Source: RUG11247 sp045649485
GTDB taxonomy: Bacteria; Bacillota; Clostridia; Christensenellales; Aristaeellaceae
Direction of reading: 5' to 3'
Assembly (NCBI GenBank): GCA_045649485.1
Contig: JAZRPZ010000063.1
Location: 1-64,000, forward strand
DNA length: 64,000 nucleotides
Position 1 is the first letter of the stretch; each line of letters begins with the position of its first letter. Of the stretch, positions 51,207 through 59,448 are shown in pieces. The notes below the pieces were generated by a model. It was not told the DNA's origin and searched no databases. It saw only the letters and a list, made by a program, of their open reading frames with translations. Both the position numbers and the translations under genes were made by a program.

Positions 51207-51235
51207 ATTATAATCCCACAGAATATCCCAGTCAA
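51207..51235 (-). promoter_or_regulatory. Promoter of the membrane hypothetical pair
   Basis: Minus strand TTGACT (51235-51230), 17 bases, TATAAT (51212-51207). Confidence 0.8.
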
Positions 51236-51315
51236 ATATTTTATACCCATCTTCTCATCCGGATATATCTCTGAAACCAAATTCCGACATTTCGAAATAA
51301 ATATCTGCGAGGCTG

Positions 51316-51344
51316 TTGACATTTATTCCCCGACATGCTATAAT
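51316..51344 (+). promoter_or_regulatory. Full-consensus promoter of the tRNA-Ser pair
   Basis: TTGACA (51316-51321), 17 bases, TATAAT (51339-51344) with TGC before it. Confidence 0.9.
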
Positions 51345-51361
51345 AATGTTCGCTGGTTTGT

Positions 51362-51450
51362 GGAGAGATGGCCGAGTGGTTTAAGGCGCTGGTCTTGAAA
51401 ACCAGTGATGTCGCAAGGCACCGGGGGTTCGAATCCCTCTCTCTCCGCCA
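51362..51450 (+). tRNA. tRNA-Ser (anticodon TGA)
   Basis: Acceptor GGAGAGA pairs with TCTCTCC, discriminator G, CCA encoded. Anticodon loop CTTGAAA with TGA at 51396-51398, long variable arm, T loop GTTCGAATC. Confidence 0.97.
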
Positions 51451-51462
51451 ACTAAACATCGT

Positions 51463-51554
51463 GGAGAAGTACCCAAGAGGCCGAAGGGGCTCCCCTGCTA
51501 AGGGAGTAGGATGGGATAACTGTCGCGAGGGTTCAAATCCCTCCTTCTCCGCCA
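51463..51554 (+). tRNA. tRNA-Ser (anticodon GCT)
   Basis: Acceptor GGAGAAG pairs with CTTCTCC, CCA encoded. Anticodon loop CTGCTAA with GCT at 51497-51499, long class II variable arm. Twelve bases after the first tRNA-Ser, same transcript. Confidence 0.97.
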
Positions 51555-51556
51555 GA

Positions 51557-51592
51557 AAACGACAAGTTTCAACAGAAGCTTGTCGTTTTTAT
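51557..51592 (+). terminator. Terminator of the tRNA-Ser pair
   Basis: AACGACAAG/CTTGTCGTT stem and T5. Confidence 0.88.
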
Positions 51593-51629
51593 TTATGTCT
51601 TCACGCGGAATTCCATATGATAAAATAAC

Positions 51630-51665
51630 TGCCCGTGACACGAATATCTTACTTCGCGTCACGGG
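51630..51665 (-). terminator. Terminator of the Gfo/Idh unit
   Basis: GCCCGTGAC-x-CGAA pairs with TTCG-x-GTCACGGGC; minus strand continues AGTTATTTT. Confidence 0.75.
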
Positions 51666-51701
51666 CGGTTTCTGTTCATTTATCGGAACAGTCTTATTTC
51701 A

Positions 51702-52655
51702 TTATACAAGCTTTTCGATGAGTTCAAGCACCGTTCTGAGTTCTTCGGGCTTCACCTTATCGGCAGGCTTTCCTGCGAGCACGCAATCGGTGAAATAGCG
51801 GATCTCTTCCCAATATGCGTTCGTGGTGGGCACATAGCCGTCGCCCGCTTCGGCAACCGCTTCATCAACACCAAGGGTTTCGCCGTTTTTCTTGAAAATG
51901 GTCAGCTTGCCGTCTCTGTATTCCAGCACCGCTTCTTCGAAATGGAAGGAATATGCGCTGCGGAAATTGTAGTTGCAATCAAACCAGCCAGCTTCGGCGG
52001 AGACGAAGAAACCGGGATACTGATATATCGCCTCAAAATAATCCTGCGTGGCAGTGCCGGCACGGAAACGGGTCATATTGTCGGGATTGCCGAAAGCATA
52101 TATCATGAAATCCAGGTCATGGATATGCAGGTCGAAGGGCACCATACCGCTGCGCTCGGGGTCGCGCATCCAGTTGTCCCAGCTGTTCTTGGGAGTGCCG
52201 CCGAGGCGGGTCATATGTCCGGACAGCAGTCTGCCGTATTTTCCGGTATCATATGCGTCCTTCAGCACCAGATATTCACGCCAGAAACGGAGCACCTGCG
52301 CAACCATGAAGCACTTGCCGCTTGCCTTTGCGGCGGAGTATACCCGTTCAACATCCTCTATCTTCAGAGAGATGGGCTTTTCGCAGATTACATTTATTCC
52401 GGCATTCAGCGCATCAATGGAATATTCCGCGTGCAGATATGTAGGCAGGCAGATATCGAGTATATCGAACTGCTCGTTTGCCTTCATTTCCTCATAACTG
52501 TAATATGCCTTCGCACCCATTTCGGCAGCGCCGGCATCAGCCTTTTCGGGACGGATATCGCAGCAGGCTACGACCTTGGCTTCGGGTATTTCCTTCCATG
52601 CGGCACGGTGGCTGGCGCTTATGCCGCCCTGACCCAGCATCGCTACTTTCAGCAT
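51702..52655 (-). CDS. Gfo/Idh/MocA family oxidoreductase
   Basis: 317 residues. N-terminal Rossmann domain (VAMLGQGGISASH, CCDIRPEKADAG), the CEKPIS motif with the substrate Lys, and the C-terminal sheet with DLHIHDLDFMIYAFG, where the His-Asp pair is expected. Acts on inositol, sugar or sugar-acid substrates with NAD(P). Seventeen bases after a sugar isomerase-like gene on the same strand, a usual pairing for inositol or polyol breakdown. Confidence 0.9.
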   Translation of the reverse strand: MLKVAMLGQGGISASHRAAWKEIPEAKVVACCDIRPEKADAGAAEMGAKAYYSYEEMKANEQFDILDICLPTYLHAEYSIDALNAGINVICEKPISLKIEDVERVYSAAKASGKCFMVAQVLRFWREYLVLKDAYDTGKYGRLLSGHMTRLGGTPKNSWDNWMRDPERSGMVPFDLHIHDLDFMIYAFGNPDNMTRFRAGTATQDYFEAIYQYPGFFVSAEAGWFDCNYNFRSAYSFHFEEAVLEYRDGKLTIFKKNGETLGVDEAVAEAGDGYVPTTNAYWEEIRYFTDCVLAGKPADKVKPEELRTVLELIEKLV

Positions 52656-52672
52656 AATATTCTTACTCTCCT

Positions 52673-53497
52673 TTAAAGCCCGGCAATCAGACTGCCGAGG
52701 TATTTCTGAGTATCCTTGATATCCACAAGCTGCTGTTCACCGGATATCTCGCGTTCGATAGTCAGGCTGCCGTCGAAGCCATGTTCCTTCAGCCCCTTTA
52801 GCAGCGCAGGGAAATCGACCTTACCCGTGCCGACCTTTACTTCCTTACCCAGTTCTTTTCCGTTTGCAGGATACAGCCCGTCCTTTGCATGTACGCCGCG
52901 AACATAATCTCCGAACACATCCAGCGCATCAACAGGATTGGCCTTGCCGTACATCACGAGGTTGGCAGGATCGAGATTGACATAAAGATTTCCGGTGTTT
53001 ATCTCCTCAAACAGGCGCAGCAGCACCACGGGAGTTTCCTGACCGGTTTCAAACAGCAGGTTCTGACCGTTCTTCTTCAATTCCTGAGCGAGGATTTTGA
53101 CGGCCGCAAGAACACCGGGATAATTCGGGTCGGACATATTTTCGGGAATGAAGCCCATATGCGTGACCACGTCATCCACGCCCAGCTTTTTGGCAAACGC
53201 CGCGCCGTCCAGCAGATTCTGCAGGCGCTGCGCGCGATAGGCAACGGGCACTATGCCCAACGTTTCGGGACCTTCGGTAAAATTCCAGCGTTTCGGACCG
53301 ACCCAGCCGCACCAGAACGCGGTTATCTCTATGCCGAATTCGGCAGTCAGTCCGTTTATCTCCTCGGCTTTTGCATCGGTCCACAGATCGGGATTCCAGC
53401 TGTTGAGCTGGCAATGCTTAAAGCCCTGGGCAGCTGCGCCGGCAAACACTTCGCGCATTCCTTCGGCGGAGAGACCGATAATTATACCAACATTCAT
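52673..53497 (-). CDS. Sugar phosphate isomerase/epimerase-like TIM barrel
   Basis: 274 residues. Metal ligands expected in LLFETGQETP (Glu), VNLDPANLVMYG (Asp-Asn), GVHAKDGL (His) and LTIEREIS (Glu). IolE/IolI-like family; exact sugar is open. First gene of a two-gene unit with the Gfo/Idh oxidoreductase. GGGAGGG is upstream of ATG 53497. Confidence 0.88.
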   Translation of the reverse strand: MNVGIIIGLSAEGMREVFAGAAAQGFKHCQLNSWNPDLWTDAKAEEINGLTAEFGIEITAFWCGWVGPKRWNFTEGPETLGIVPVAYRAQRLQNLLDGAAFAKKLGVDDVVTHMGFIPENMSDPNYPGVLAAVKILAQELKKNGQNLLFETGQETPVVLLRLFEEINTGNLYVNLDPANLVMYGKANPVDALDVFGDYVRGVHAKDGLYPANGKELGKEVKVGTGKVDFPALLKGLKEHGFDGSLTIEREISGEQQLVDIKDTQKYLGSLIAGL

Positions 53498-53641
53498 GCT
53501 TCTGAACCCTCCCGTTTATATTCAAATCAGTATGTTCCAAAGTTTCGGATTCACTTTATTTCACGCCATTATAGTAACACCGCGATAACAATATGTAAAT
53601 AACCCATCTGCATGATTCATAGGAAAATTCCTTTATAGTTC

Positions 53642-53670
53642 TTGAAATCCATACAATTTTCTGCTATCCT
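53642..53670 (+). promoter_or_regulatory. Promoter of the CBS pyrophosphatase gene
   Basis: TTGAAA (53642-53647), 17 bases, TATCCT (53665-53670) with TGC before it. Confidence 0.6.
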
Positions 53671-53707
53671 GTTGGTGTATAGAATGATAAAGAGAGAAGG
53701 GATCTGA

Positions 53708-55321
53708 GTGGATCCGATTTATGTAACCGGTCACAGGAATCCGGACACCGACTCCATCGTTTCCGCCATGGCATACGCCGCGCTGCGCAATGCGCTGGGC
53801 GACCGTGAATTTGTAGCGGCACGACTGGGTCACATCAGCGACGAAACACAGCTGGTGCTGGAGCGTTTCGGCTTTGAGCCGCCTCTGCGCCTTCGCGACA
53901 TGCGCACTCAGGTACGCGACCTTGATTTCGACACCCCGCCCATACTTTCCGGCGGTGTTACCGTAAGCCGCGCATGGCATATACTTCAGCAGGACAACAA
54001 TGTACCTGCGGTACCCATCGCCACCGATGACGGCGGCCTCTTCGGCATGCTGGCACCCAGCGACATTGCCGCCTACGATATGGGTTCCATCGACCATCCC
54101 TATGTAGAGGGAGTTCCCGTATTCAATCTGCTGAGCGCCCTTGAGGGACGCATCGTAAACGAGACCGGCTGCATCTGCGATTCCGTCACCGGCGAGCTTG
54201 TAATTGCGCTGCCGCAGGACAACAACAGCTACGGTTTCACCGGCGAAAAGAACATCGTACTCTGTGGTCTGCAGGACGATGCTATCCGCTATGCGCTTGA
54301 TGAAAAAGTCAGCTGCATCATCGTATGTCAGGCCTCCATTTCCGACGAACTGCGCCAGGTCGAGGGCAGTACCTGCATCATATCTACTCCTTACGACCCC
54401 TATCGCGCCGCACGTCTGATCTATCAGGCCATACCCATATCCCGTATTTGCCGCACTCACGACCTGACCAGTTTCCATCTTACGGACTACATAGACGATG
54501 TCCGCGAGGTCGTGCTGCAGTCCCGTTACCGCAGCTACCCCATTCTGGACGAAAACGACAAGGTCGTCGGCACACTCTCCCGCTTCCATCTGCTGCGTCC
54601 CCGCAGGAAGCGTGTAGTACTGGTCGACCACAACGAGGCATCTCAGTCCGTACCCGGCCTTGAGCAGACCGACATCATGGAGATTATCGATCATCATCGC
54701 CTTGCGGATATTCAGACTTCCTCGCCCATCTATTTCCGCAACGAGCCCGTGGGCAGTACCGCCACCATCGTAGCCAGCATGTTCCAGGAAAAGGGCATCG
54801 TGCCCAACAAAAAGCTGGCAGGACTCATCGCTTCCGCAATCGTTTCGGATACCGTTATGTTCAAATCTCCCACCTGCACCGCGCAGGACAGGCGCATGGC
54901 CGAGCGAATGGCGCGCATTGGTGAACTTTCCCTCGACGAACTTGGCGCATGGATATTCTCCTCCTCCACTTCCGGAAAATCCGCGGAGGACATGTTCTAC
55001 ACCGACTTCAAGGAGTTCCACATCGCAGGTCACGACATCGGTATCAGCCAGATAACCTGCATGGATTCCGAGGTACTCAAGGCGCGCAAGGACGAATTCC
55101 TCTCCGTTATGGAAAAAGTTGCCGCCGAACGCAATTACGCCATCACCATGCTCATGCTTACCGACGTACTCCGCGAGGGTTCCGAGCTGCTGTTTGTGGG
55201 TGACGAAGATGACATCAAGCTTGCCTTCTCCGCCGAGCCCAAGGAAAACAGGGTATTCCTGCCCACTATCGTTTCCCGCAAAAAGCAGATCATCCCCATG
55301 CTTTCCATCCTCTGGGGCTAA
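53708..55321 (+). CDS. ppaC: CBS-domain family II (Mn-dependent) inorganic pyrophosphatase
   Basis: 537 residues, much longer than the roughly 310 of simple family II enzymes because a regulatory insert splits the DHH domain. N-terminal metal motif TGHRNPDTDS (His9, Asp13, Asp15); CBS-like halves around 68-125 and 245-300 with a DRTGG-like part between; then the rest of the DHH domain with VDHNEASQS and EIIDHHR (about 305-330), and C-terminal DHHA2 with RKKQIIPML. CBS domains would bind adenine nucleotides. Start is GTG 53708 with GAAGGG upstream. The stop is followed directly by the 34-base element. Confidence 0.92.
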   Translation: MDPIYVTGHRNPDTDSIVSAMAYAALRNALGDREFVAARLGHISDETQLVLERFGFEPPLRLRDMRTQVRDLDFDTPPILSGGVTVSRAWHILQQDNNVPAVPIATDDGGLFGMLAPSDIAAYDMGSIDHPYVEGVPVFNLLSALEGRIVNETGCICDSVTGELVIALPQDNNSYGFTGEKNIVLCGLQDDAIRYALDEKVSCIIVCQASISDELRQVEGSTCIISTPYDPYRAARLIYQAIPISRICRTHDLTSFHLTDYIDDVREVVLQSRYRSYPILDENDKVVGTLSRFHLLRPRRKRVVLVDHNEASQSVPGLEQTDIMEIIDHHRLADIQTSSPIYFRNEPVGSTATIVASMFQEKGIVPNKKLAGLIASAIVSDTVMFKSPTCTAQDRRMAERMARIGELSLDELGAWIFSSSTSGKSAEDMFYTDFKEFHIAGHDIGISQITCMDSEVLKARKDEFLSVMEKVAAERNYAITMLMLTDVLREGSELLFVGDEDDIKLAFSAEPKENRVFLPTIVSRKKQIIPMLSILWG

Positions 55322-55355
55322 GCAGGCGCCGGCCTGCAGCGGTCTGCTATCGCGC
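55322..55355 (+). promoter_or_regulatory. Conserved 34-base post-stop element, copy 2
   Basis: Starts at the base after TAA. Blocks: GCAGGC, GCCG, GCCTGCAG, CGGT, CTGCT, A, TCGCGC. Same fixed blocks, length and 9-base spacing to the terminator as copy 1. Confidence 0.75.
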
Positions 55356-55364
55356 TGTGTTTCC

Positions 55365-55408
55365 GTCTCCTGTGCCCGTACAGAATGGGCACAGGAGACT
55401 TTCTTTTC
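55365..55408 (+). terminator. Terminator of the pyrophosphatase gene (13-bp stem, GTACA loop)
   Basis: Perfect 13-bp stem (55365-55377 with 55387-55399), 9-base loop GTACAGAAT, then TTTCTTTT. The loop and length match the terminator at 36722, the stem sequence does not. Confidence 0.92.
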
Positions 55409-55487
55409 GTTTCTTTTGTTTCGCTGCGATAATGAGGCGGTCTCTTCGCTCGGAAGGGGGCTCGAGACCTTGGATTGGATTTTCATA

Positions 55488-55516
55488 TTGCTCTTCTTTG
55501 TTAAGTGTAGTATAAT
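55488..55516 (+). promoter_or_regulatory. Promoter of the BNR sialidase-like gene
   Basis: TTGCTC (55488-55493), 17 bases, TATAAT (55511-55516). A GGTCTC/GAGACC hairpin lies 20 bases upstream. Confidence 0.65.
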
Positions 55517-55543
55517 TTACCAAACGAAATCGGGGGCGTTTGT

Positions 55544-56620
55544 ATGAATCATGGAAATATCTGCATAAGACCCAAGGAAGATATATTCGGTTATTTTGCA
55601 TGGCCGTCCATTGCACGCTTGGACAACGGCACTCTGGTCGTCGGTGCGTCCGGTCTCAGGCACAGCCACGTTTGCCCCTGGGGCAAGACCACGCTGTTTT
55701 ACAGCTATGACAACGGCGAAACATGGACCGAGCCTGTTGTAATTCACGATTCGCCGCTTGATGACCGCGACGTTGGCGTTGTGAATCTTGGCGGAGACGA
55801 CATTCTTGTAACTTGGTTTACGTCCGACCCGCGCCAGTACGTGGATACTTTCGAAAGAGATTTTGCGCCCGACGTAAAGGAGCGCATGCGCGCACGCATC
55901 AGCACTCTGGACGATGACCTGAAGAAGAAGTATGTCGGCAGCTGGACCCGCATCAGTCACGACGGCGGCAAGACCTGGTCCAAGCCCCGCAGCTGCCCCG
56001 TCAATTCTCCCCATGGTCCCATCGTGCTGCGGGACGGTACTCTGTTCTATCTCGGCAAGCAGTTCCCCGTATACGGCGTATATCCCAACGGCGACATTCA
56101 GGCTGCAATAAGCCGCGATCAGGGCGAGACATGGGAACTTCTCGGCTGCTGTCCGCTGCCCGGTGATTTCACAGTCAAGGATGTGCATGAACCTCATGTT
56201 TGCGAGATGCCCGACGGCAGACTGGTCGGTCACATCCGCGTTGAGAACGATGTGAACGGTATCGCCATATGGCAGAGCGAATCCACCGATGGAGGCAAGA
56301 CCTGGAGCAAACCTTTCCGCGTGCCTGTTGACGGCACTCCGCCGCATCTGCTTCACCATTCAAGCGGCGCGCTCATTTGCGTATACGGCTACCGCATGGA
56401 TCCCTACGGTCAGCGCGCAGTTATAAGCCTTGATGAAGGACGCACCTGGACCCATCATGTAGTGCTGCGCGACGACGGACCCAACTGGGACCTTGGTTAT
56501 CCCGCAACGGTTGAACTGGCTGACGGCAGCCTTTTCACCATATACTATCAGGTCGCGAATCCCGGCGACCCCGTTGGAATCATGTACACCCGCTGGAATC
56601 TTCCCGAAAACCTGGAATAA
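55544..56620 (+). CDS. Sialidase-fold protein with five Asp-box (BNR) repeats
   Basis: 358-residue six-bladed propeller. Asp boxes S-x-D-x-G-x-T-W start at residues 54, 138, 190, 247 and 295. There is no signal peptide, unlike secreted neuraminidases. Arg residues for a sialidase triad cannot be placed with confidence, so it may be an exo-sialidase acting inside the cell or another glycoside-active propeller. GGGGGCG precedes ATG 55544. A 55-residue membrane protein, an SDR and an M55 peptidase follow on the same strand. Confidence 0.82.
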   Translation: MNHGNICIRPKEDIFGYFAWPSIARLDNGTLVVGASGLRHSHVCPWGKTTLFYSYDNGETWTEPVVIHDSPLDDRDVGVVNLGGDDILVTWFTSDPRQYVDTFERDFAPDVKERMRARISTLDDDLKKKYVGSWTRISHDGGKTWSKPRSCPVNSPHGPIVLRDGTLFYLGKQFPVYGVYPNGDIQAAISRDQGETWELLGCCPLPGDFTVKDVHEPHVCEMPDGRLVGHIRVENDVNGIAIWQSESTDGGKTWSKPFRVPVDGTPPHLLHHSSGALICVYGYRMDPYGQRAVISLDEGRTWTHHVVLRDDGPNWDLGYPATVELADGSLFTIYYQVANPGDPVGIMYTRWNLPENLE

Positions 56621-56736
56621 ACTTTCTTAGCTATGCGTTAGCAGGTCAATACCCTTTCTTTTCAGCGTCTTAGCGGCGTTTTGCATTATACTTTTATCCG
56701 GAGGCGCAATCAGGCGCACACCGGAGGAGGGTATTT

Positions 56737-56904
56737 ATGCACAGCGAAGCATATATCGAAGCACGCAAAGAATTCATCAATTGTCTGCTTATGTCCATTA
56801 TCGGTCTGGGAGTGCCGATATTCATCGCATTCTCCGAATGGTATCCCATCATGCGCAGAGAAAAGCGCAAGGAAAAGCAGCTGACCGGTGACACAGCAGC
56901 ATAA
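56737..56904 (+). CDS. Small single-pass membrane protein
   Basis: 55 residues starting MHSEAYIEARKEFINC, with a hydrophobic helix (LLMSIIGLGVPIFIAF, about 17-32) and a basic/polar tail ending QLTGDTAA. A very strong GGAGGAGGG ribosome site seven bases upstream and a terminator 4 bases behind argue for a real gene. A likely -10 (TTATACT) lies 44 bases upstream. No family recognised. Confidence 0.7.
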   Translation: MHSEAYIEARKEFINCLLMSIIGLGVPIFIAFSEWYPIMRREKRKEKQLTGDTAA

Positions 56905-56907
56905 ATT

Positions 56908-56938
56908 AAGAGAGCCGTATTGATGCGGCTCTCTTTTC
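56908..56938. terminator. Terminator of the 55-residue protein gene
   Basis: AAGAGAGCCG/CGGCTCTCTT stem, TTCTT tail. Confidence 0.88.
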
Positions 56939-56956
56939 TTATACATCCGCGTGTGC

Positions 56957-56962
56957 TATAAT
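56957..56962 (+). promoter_or_regulatory. Extended -10 promoter of the SDR-M55 unit
   Basis: TGC directly before TATAAT (56957-56962); no good -35, so recognition probably depends on the extended -10. Confidence 0.6.
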
Positions 56963-56989
56963 ATTCAAAAACATCCGGAGGCACAATAT

Positions 56990-57694
56990 ATGTTCAAAAA
57001 CAAAGTTGCCGTTGTTACCGGCGGCGCAAGAGGCATCGGCAAAGCGATAGCAGAAACCTTTGCCGCGGAAGGCGCCACGGTTTGCATAATAGACAAGCTT
57101 GACAACCCCTATTTCACCGGCGACCTTGCCGACGAAAAGACTCTCGAAGCCTTTGCCGAAAAGGTCATTTCCGAATACGGTCACGTTGATTATCTCATCA
57201 ACAACGCCATGCAGTCCATGGGCGGAATCGACACCTGCTCTTACGAAGATTTCAACTATGCGCTGCGCATCGGTGTGACCGCGCCTTACTATCTCACGAA
57301 GCTGTTCATGCCCCATTTTGCTCCCGGCGCGGCTATCGTGAATATCTCCTCCTCCCGCGACCGCATGAGTCAGCCCCATACCGAAAGCTACACCGCCGCA
57401 AAGGGCGGCATCGCGGCACTCACCCATGCGCTCGCGGCAAGTCTCGCAGGCAAGGTGCGCGTGAATTCCATATCTCCCGGCTGGATAGACACCGCCTATA
57501 CTGTGTACGAAGGCCCCGACGCTACTCAGCAGCCCGCCGGACGTGTGGGCAACCCAATGGACATCGCCAACATGGTTATATTCCTCTGCTCCGATAAGGC
57601 AGGATTCATAACCGGCGAAAACATCGCAATCGACGGCGGCATGACCAAGCTTATGATTTATCACGGCGACCACGGCTGGACGCTGAACGAATAA
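56990..57694 (+). CDS. SDR-family oxidoreductase
   Basis: 234-residue short-chain dehydrogenase: TGGARGIG at 10-17, NNAM in place of NNAG near 78-81, catalytic Ser in NISSSRDRM and Tyr-Lys in SYTAAKGG. Acidic residue after beta-2 (IIDKLDN) suggests NAD(H). Substrate unknown. GGAGG nine bases before ATG 56990. It is followed 23 bases later by an M55 D-aminopeptidase. Confidence 0.9.
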   Translation: MFKNKVAVVTGGARGIGKAIAETFAAEGATVCIIDKLDNPYFTGDLADEKTLEAFAEKVISEYGHVDYLINNAMQSMGGIDTCSYEDFNYALRIGVTAPYYLTKLFMPHFAPGAAIVNISSSRDRMSQPHTESYTAAKGGIAALTHALAASLAGKVRVNSISPGWIDTAYTVYEGPDATQQPAGRVGNPMDIANMVIFLCSDKAGFITGENIAIDGGMTKLMIYHGDHGWTLNE

Positions 57695-57717
57695 TCCACA
57701 CGAAAGGTATCATTAAA

Positions 57718-58518
57718 ATGAAAAAGTTCTACATATCTTCTGATATAGAAGGCACCTGCGGCATCGTCTGCTGGGACGAGACCGAATACGGCAATCCCCG
57801 TTACCCCTACTTTGCAAAACAGATGAGCCGCGAAGTTGCCGCCGCCTGTGAAGGTGCGCTGGCTGCCGGCGCAGAGGATGTGCTGGTGCGCGATGCTCAC
57901 GATTCCGCACGCAATATCGATCCCTCCCTGCTGCCTGAAGCAGCACGCATCTTCCGCAACTGGGAGCGTCATCCATTCGCTATGATGAGCGGCATCGACG
58001 AAAGCTTCGCCGGCGTTATATTCACCGGCTATCATTCCGGTGTGGGCATGGAGACCAATCCCCTCTCCCACACCATGAATACCCGCAATGTATCCGTTCT
58101 TCTCAACGGCGAGCCATGCCCCGAATTGTACATGAACTGTCTGACCGCCGCATATGTGGGAGTGCCCATTGCCTGCGTTACCGGCGACAAGGGCATCTGC
58201 GAATGGATAGAAAAGAAGATCCCCGGAATCACCACCGTGCCCGTTATCGAAGGCATTGGCAACGGCTCTGTCTCCATCCATCCCGACCTTGCGGTTAAGC
58301 GCATCCGCGCCGCCGTCGAAAAGACCGCATCTGCTGACCTCTCCGCGAACATGTTCCCCATGCCCAAACACTTCAAGTTCGAAGTGACCTACCGCGAGCA
58401 TTCCCGTGCCCGCAGCGCCTCCTTCTACCCCGGCTGCGTACAGACCGGTCCCTACACCGCCTGCTACGAATCCGACGACTGGATGGATGTGCTGAAGTTT
58501 ATCCACTGGGTGCTGTGA
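57718..58518 (+). CDS. M55 family D-aminopeptidase-like protein
   Basis: 266 residues. Zinc residues Asp9 and Glu11 (SSDIEGTCG), the VRDAHDSARN His, FTGYHSGVG and LSHTMNTRNV are present. It is a distant paralogue of the M55 protein at 24589 and shares the same general fold. Presumed to cut D-amino-acid-containing peptides in the cytosol. It is the last gene of the SDR-M55 unit; a double-hairpin repeat follows. Confidence 0.88.
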   Translation: MKKFYISSDIEGTCGIVCWDETEYGNPRYPYFAKQMSREVAAACEGALAAGAEDVLVRDAHDSARNIDPSLLPEAARIFRNWERHPFAMMSGIDESFAGVIFTGYHSGVGMETNPLSHTMNTRNVSVLLNGEPCPELYMNCLTAAYVGVPIACVTGDKGICEWIEKKIPGITTVPVIEGIGNGSVSIHPDLAVKRIRAAVEKTASADLSANMFPMPKHFKFEVTYREHSRARSASFYPGCVQTGPYTACYESDDWMDVLKFIHWVL

Positions 58519-58531
58519 ATAAGAAACGCGC

Positions 58532-58577
58532 AGGGGCGCTGCCCCTACCCCCGCCAAAGGGACAATAGTCCCTTTGG
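58532..58577. repeat. Double-hairpin intergenic repeat, copy 2
   Basis: AGGGGC/GCCCCT (58532-58546) then CCAAAGGGAC/GTCCCTTTGG around AATA (58554-58577). Same architecture and core as the element at 6201-6252. A further 12-bp hairpin (CATCCTGCCCTT/AAGGGCAGGATG, 58621-58650) follows before the trmD terminator. Confidence 0.6.
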
Positions 58578-58655
58578 AAACCCTTTGCTTAGGGAAGGGA
58601 ATAAATTTAATACACTGTCTGCATCCTGCCCTTGGAAGGAAGGGCAGGATGGGTC

Positions 58656-58702
58656 ATTTACAAAAAGAAGCCATCCCGTTTTCATTTGGGATGGCTTCTT
58701 TT
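58656..58702. terminator. Terminator of the EEP-rimM-trmD unit
   Basis: AAGAAGCCATCCC/GGGATGGCTTCTT stem with A5 and T5 flanks, read on the minus strand for trmD. Confidence 0.92.
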
Positions 58703-59448
58703 TATTCGGGACTTTCTTCGGTTTTCTGCTTAAGAAGTTCCAGATACTCCTTATCTTTTTTGGTAAGGGGCGCAGTTTCCAGCAGGTCGGGACGATTCTT
58801 CAGAGTGATCTCCAGAGATTTTTCACGCTGCCACTTAAGGATATTGGCGTGGTGACCGCTGAGCAGTACCTCGGGCGCCTCCATGCCGCGGAATTCGCGG
58901 GGACGGGTATACTGGGGATATTCCAGAAGGCCGGTAGTAAAGCTTTCATCCTCTGCGGATTCGCCGGAACCCAGCACGCCGGGGATGAGGCGGGAAACGG
59001 AATCGATGACCACCAGTGCCGCCAGCTCACCGCCGGTGAGCACATAATCGCCGATGGACAGTTCCTCATCGATGCACATATCCAGCGCGCGCTGATCAAC
59101 GCCTTCATAATGACCGCAAAGGATCATCAGTTCATCGTACTGAGCCAGCTCTTCAACGATCTTCTGATCGAGCCTGCGTCCGCGGGGAGACATATAAATG
59201 CGCCTTCCCTTGAAGCCTTCGGAGGTATTTGCCTCGAATGCATCAACGATGGGCTGAGCCAGCATAACCATGCCTGCGCCGCCGCCGAAGGGATAATCAT
59301 CGGTATTCTTATGCTTATTGGTGGCATATTCACGGATATCGATGAGTTCCACCTCGAGATGACCTGCCTCAATGGCGCGTCCCAGAATACTTTCGGAGAC
59401 CATAGGTCTGAGCATCTCGGGGAATATGGTGAATACCTTAATCTTCAT
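58702..59448 (-). CDS. trmD: tRNA (guanine-N1)-methyltransferase
   Basis: 248 residues, SPOUT trefoil-knot enzyme making m1G37 in tRNA. Landmarks: KVFTIFPEM, GGGAGMVM, CGHYEGVDQR and the knot region SIGDYVLTGGELAAL. ATG 59448 overlaps the end of rimM by 11 bases. rplS, often the next gene, is not here; a terminator follows. Confidence 0.96.
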   Translation of the reverse strand: MKIKVFTIFPEMLRPMVSESILGRAIEAGHLEVELIDIREYATNKHKNTDDYPFGGGAGMVMLAQPIVDAFEANTSEGFKGRRIYMSPRGRRLDQKIVEELAQYDELMILCGHYEGVDQRALDMCIDEELSIGDYVLTGGELAALVVIDSVSRLIPGVLGSGESAEDESFTTGLLEYPQYTRPREFRGMEAPEVLLSGHHANILKWQREKSLEITLKNRPDLLETAPLTKKDKEYLELLKQKTEESPE

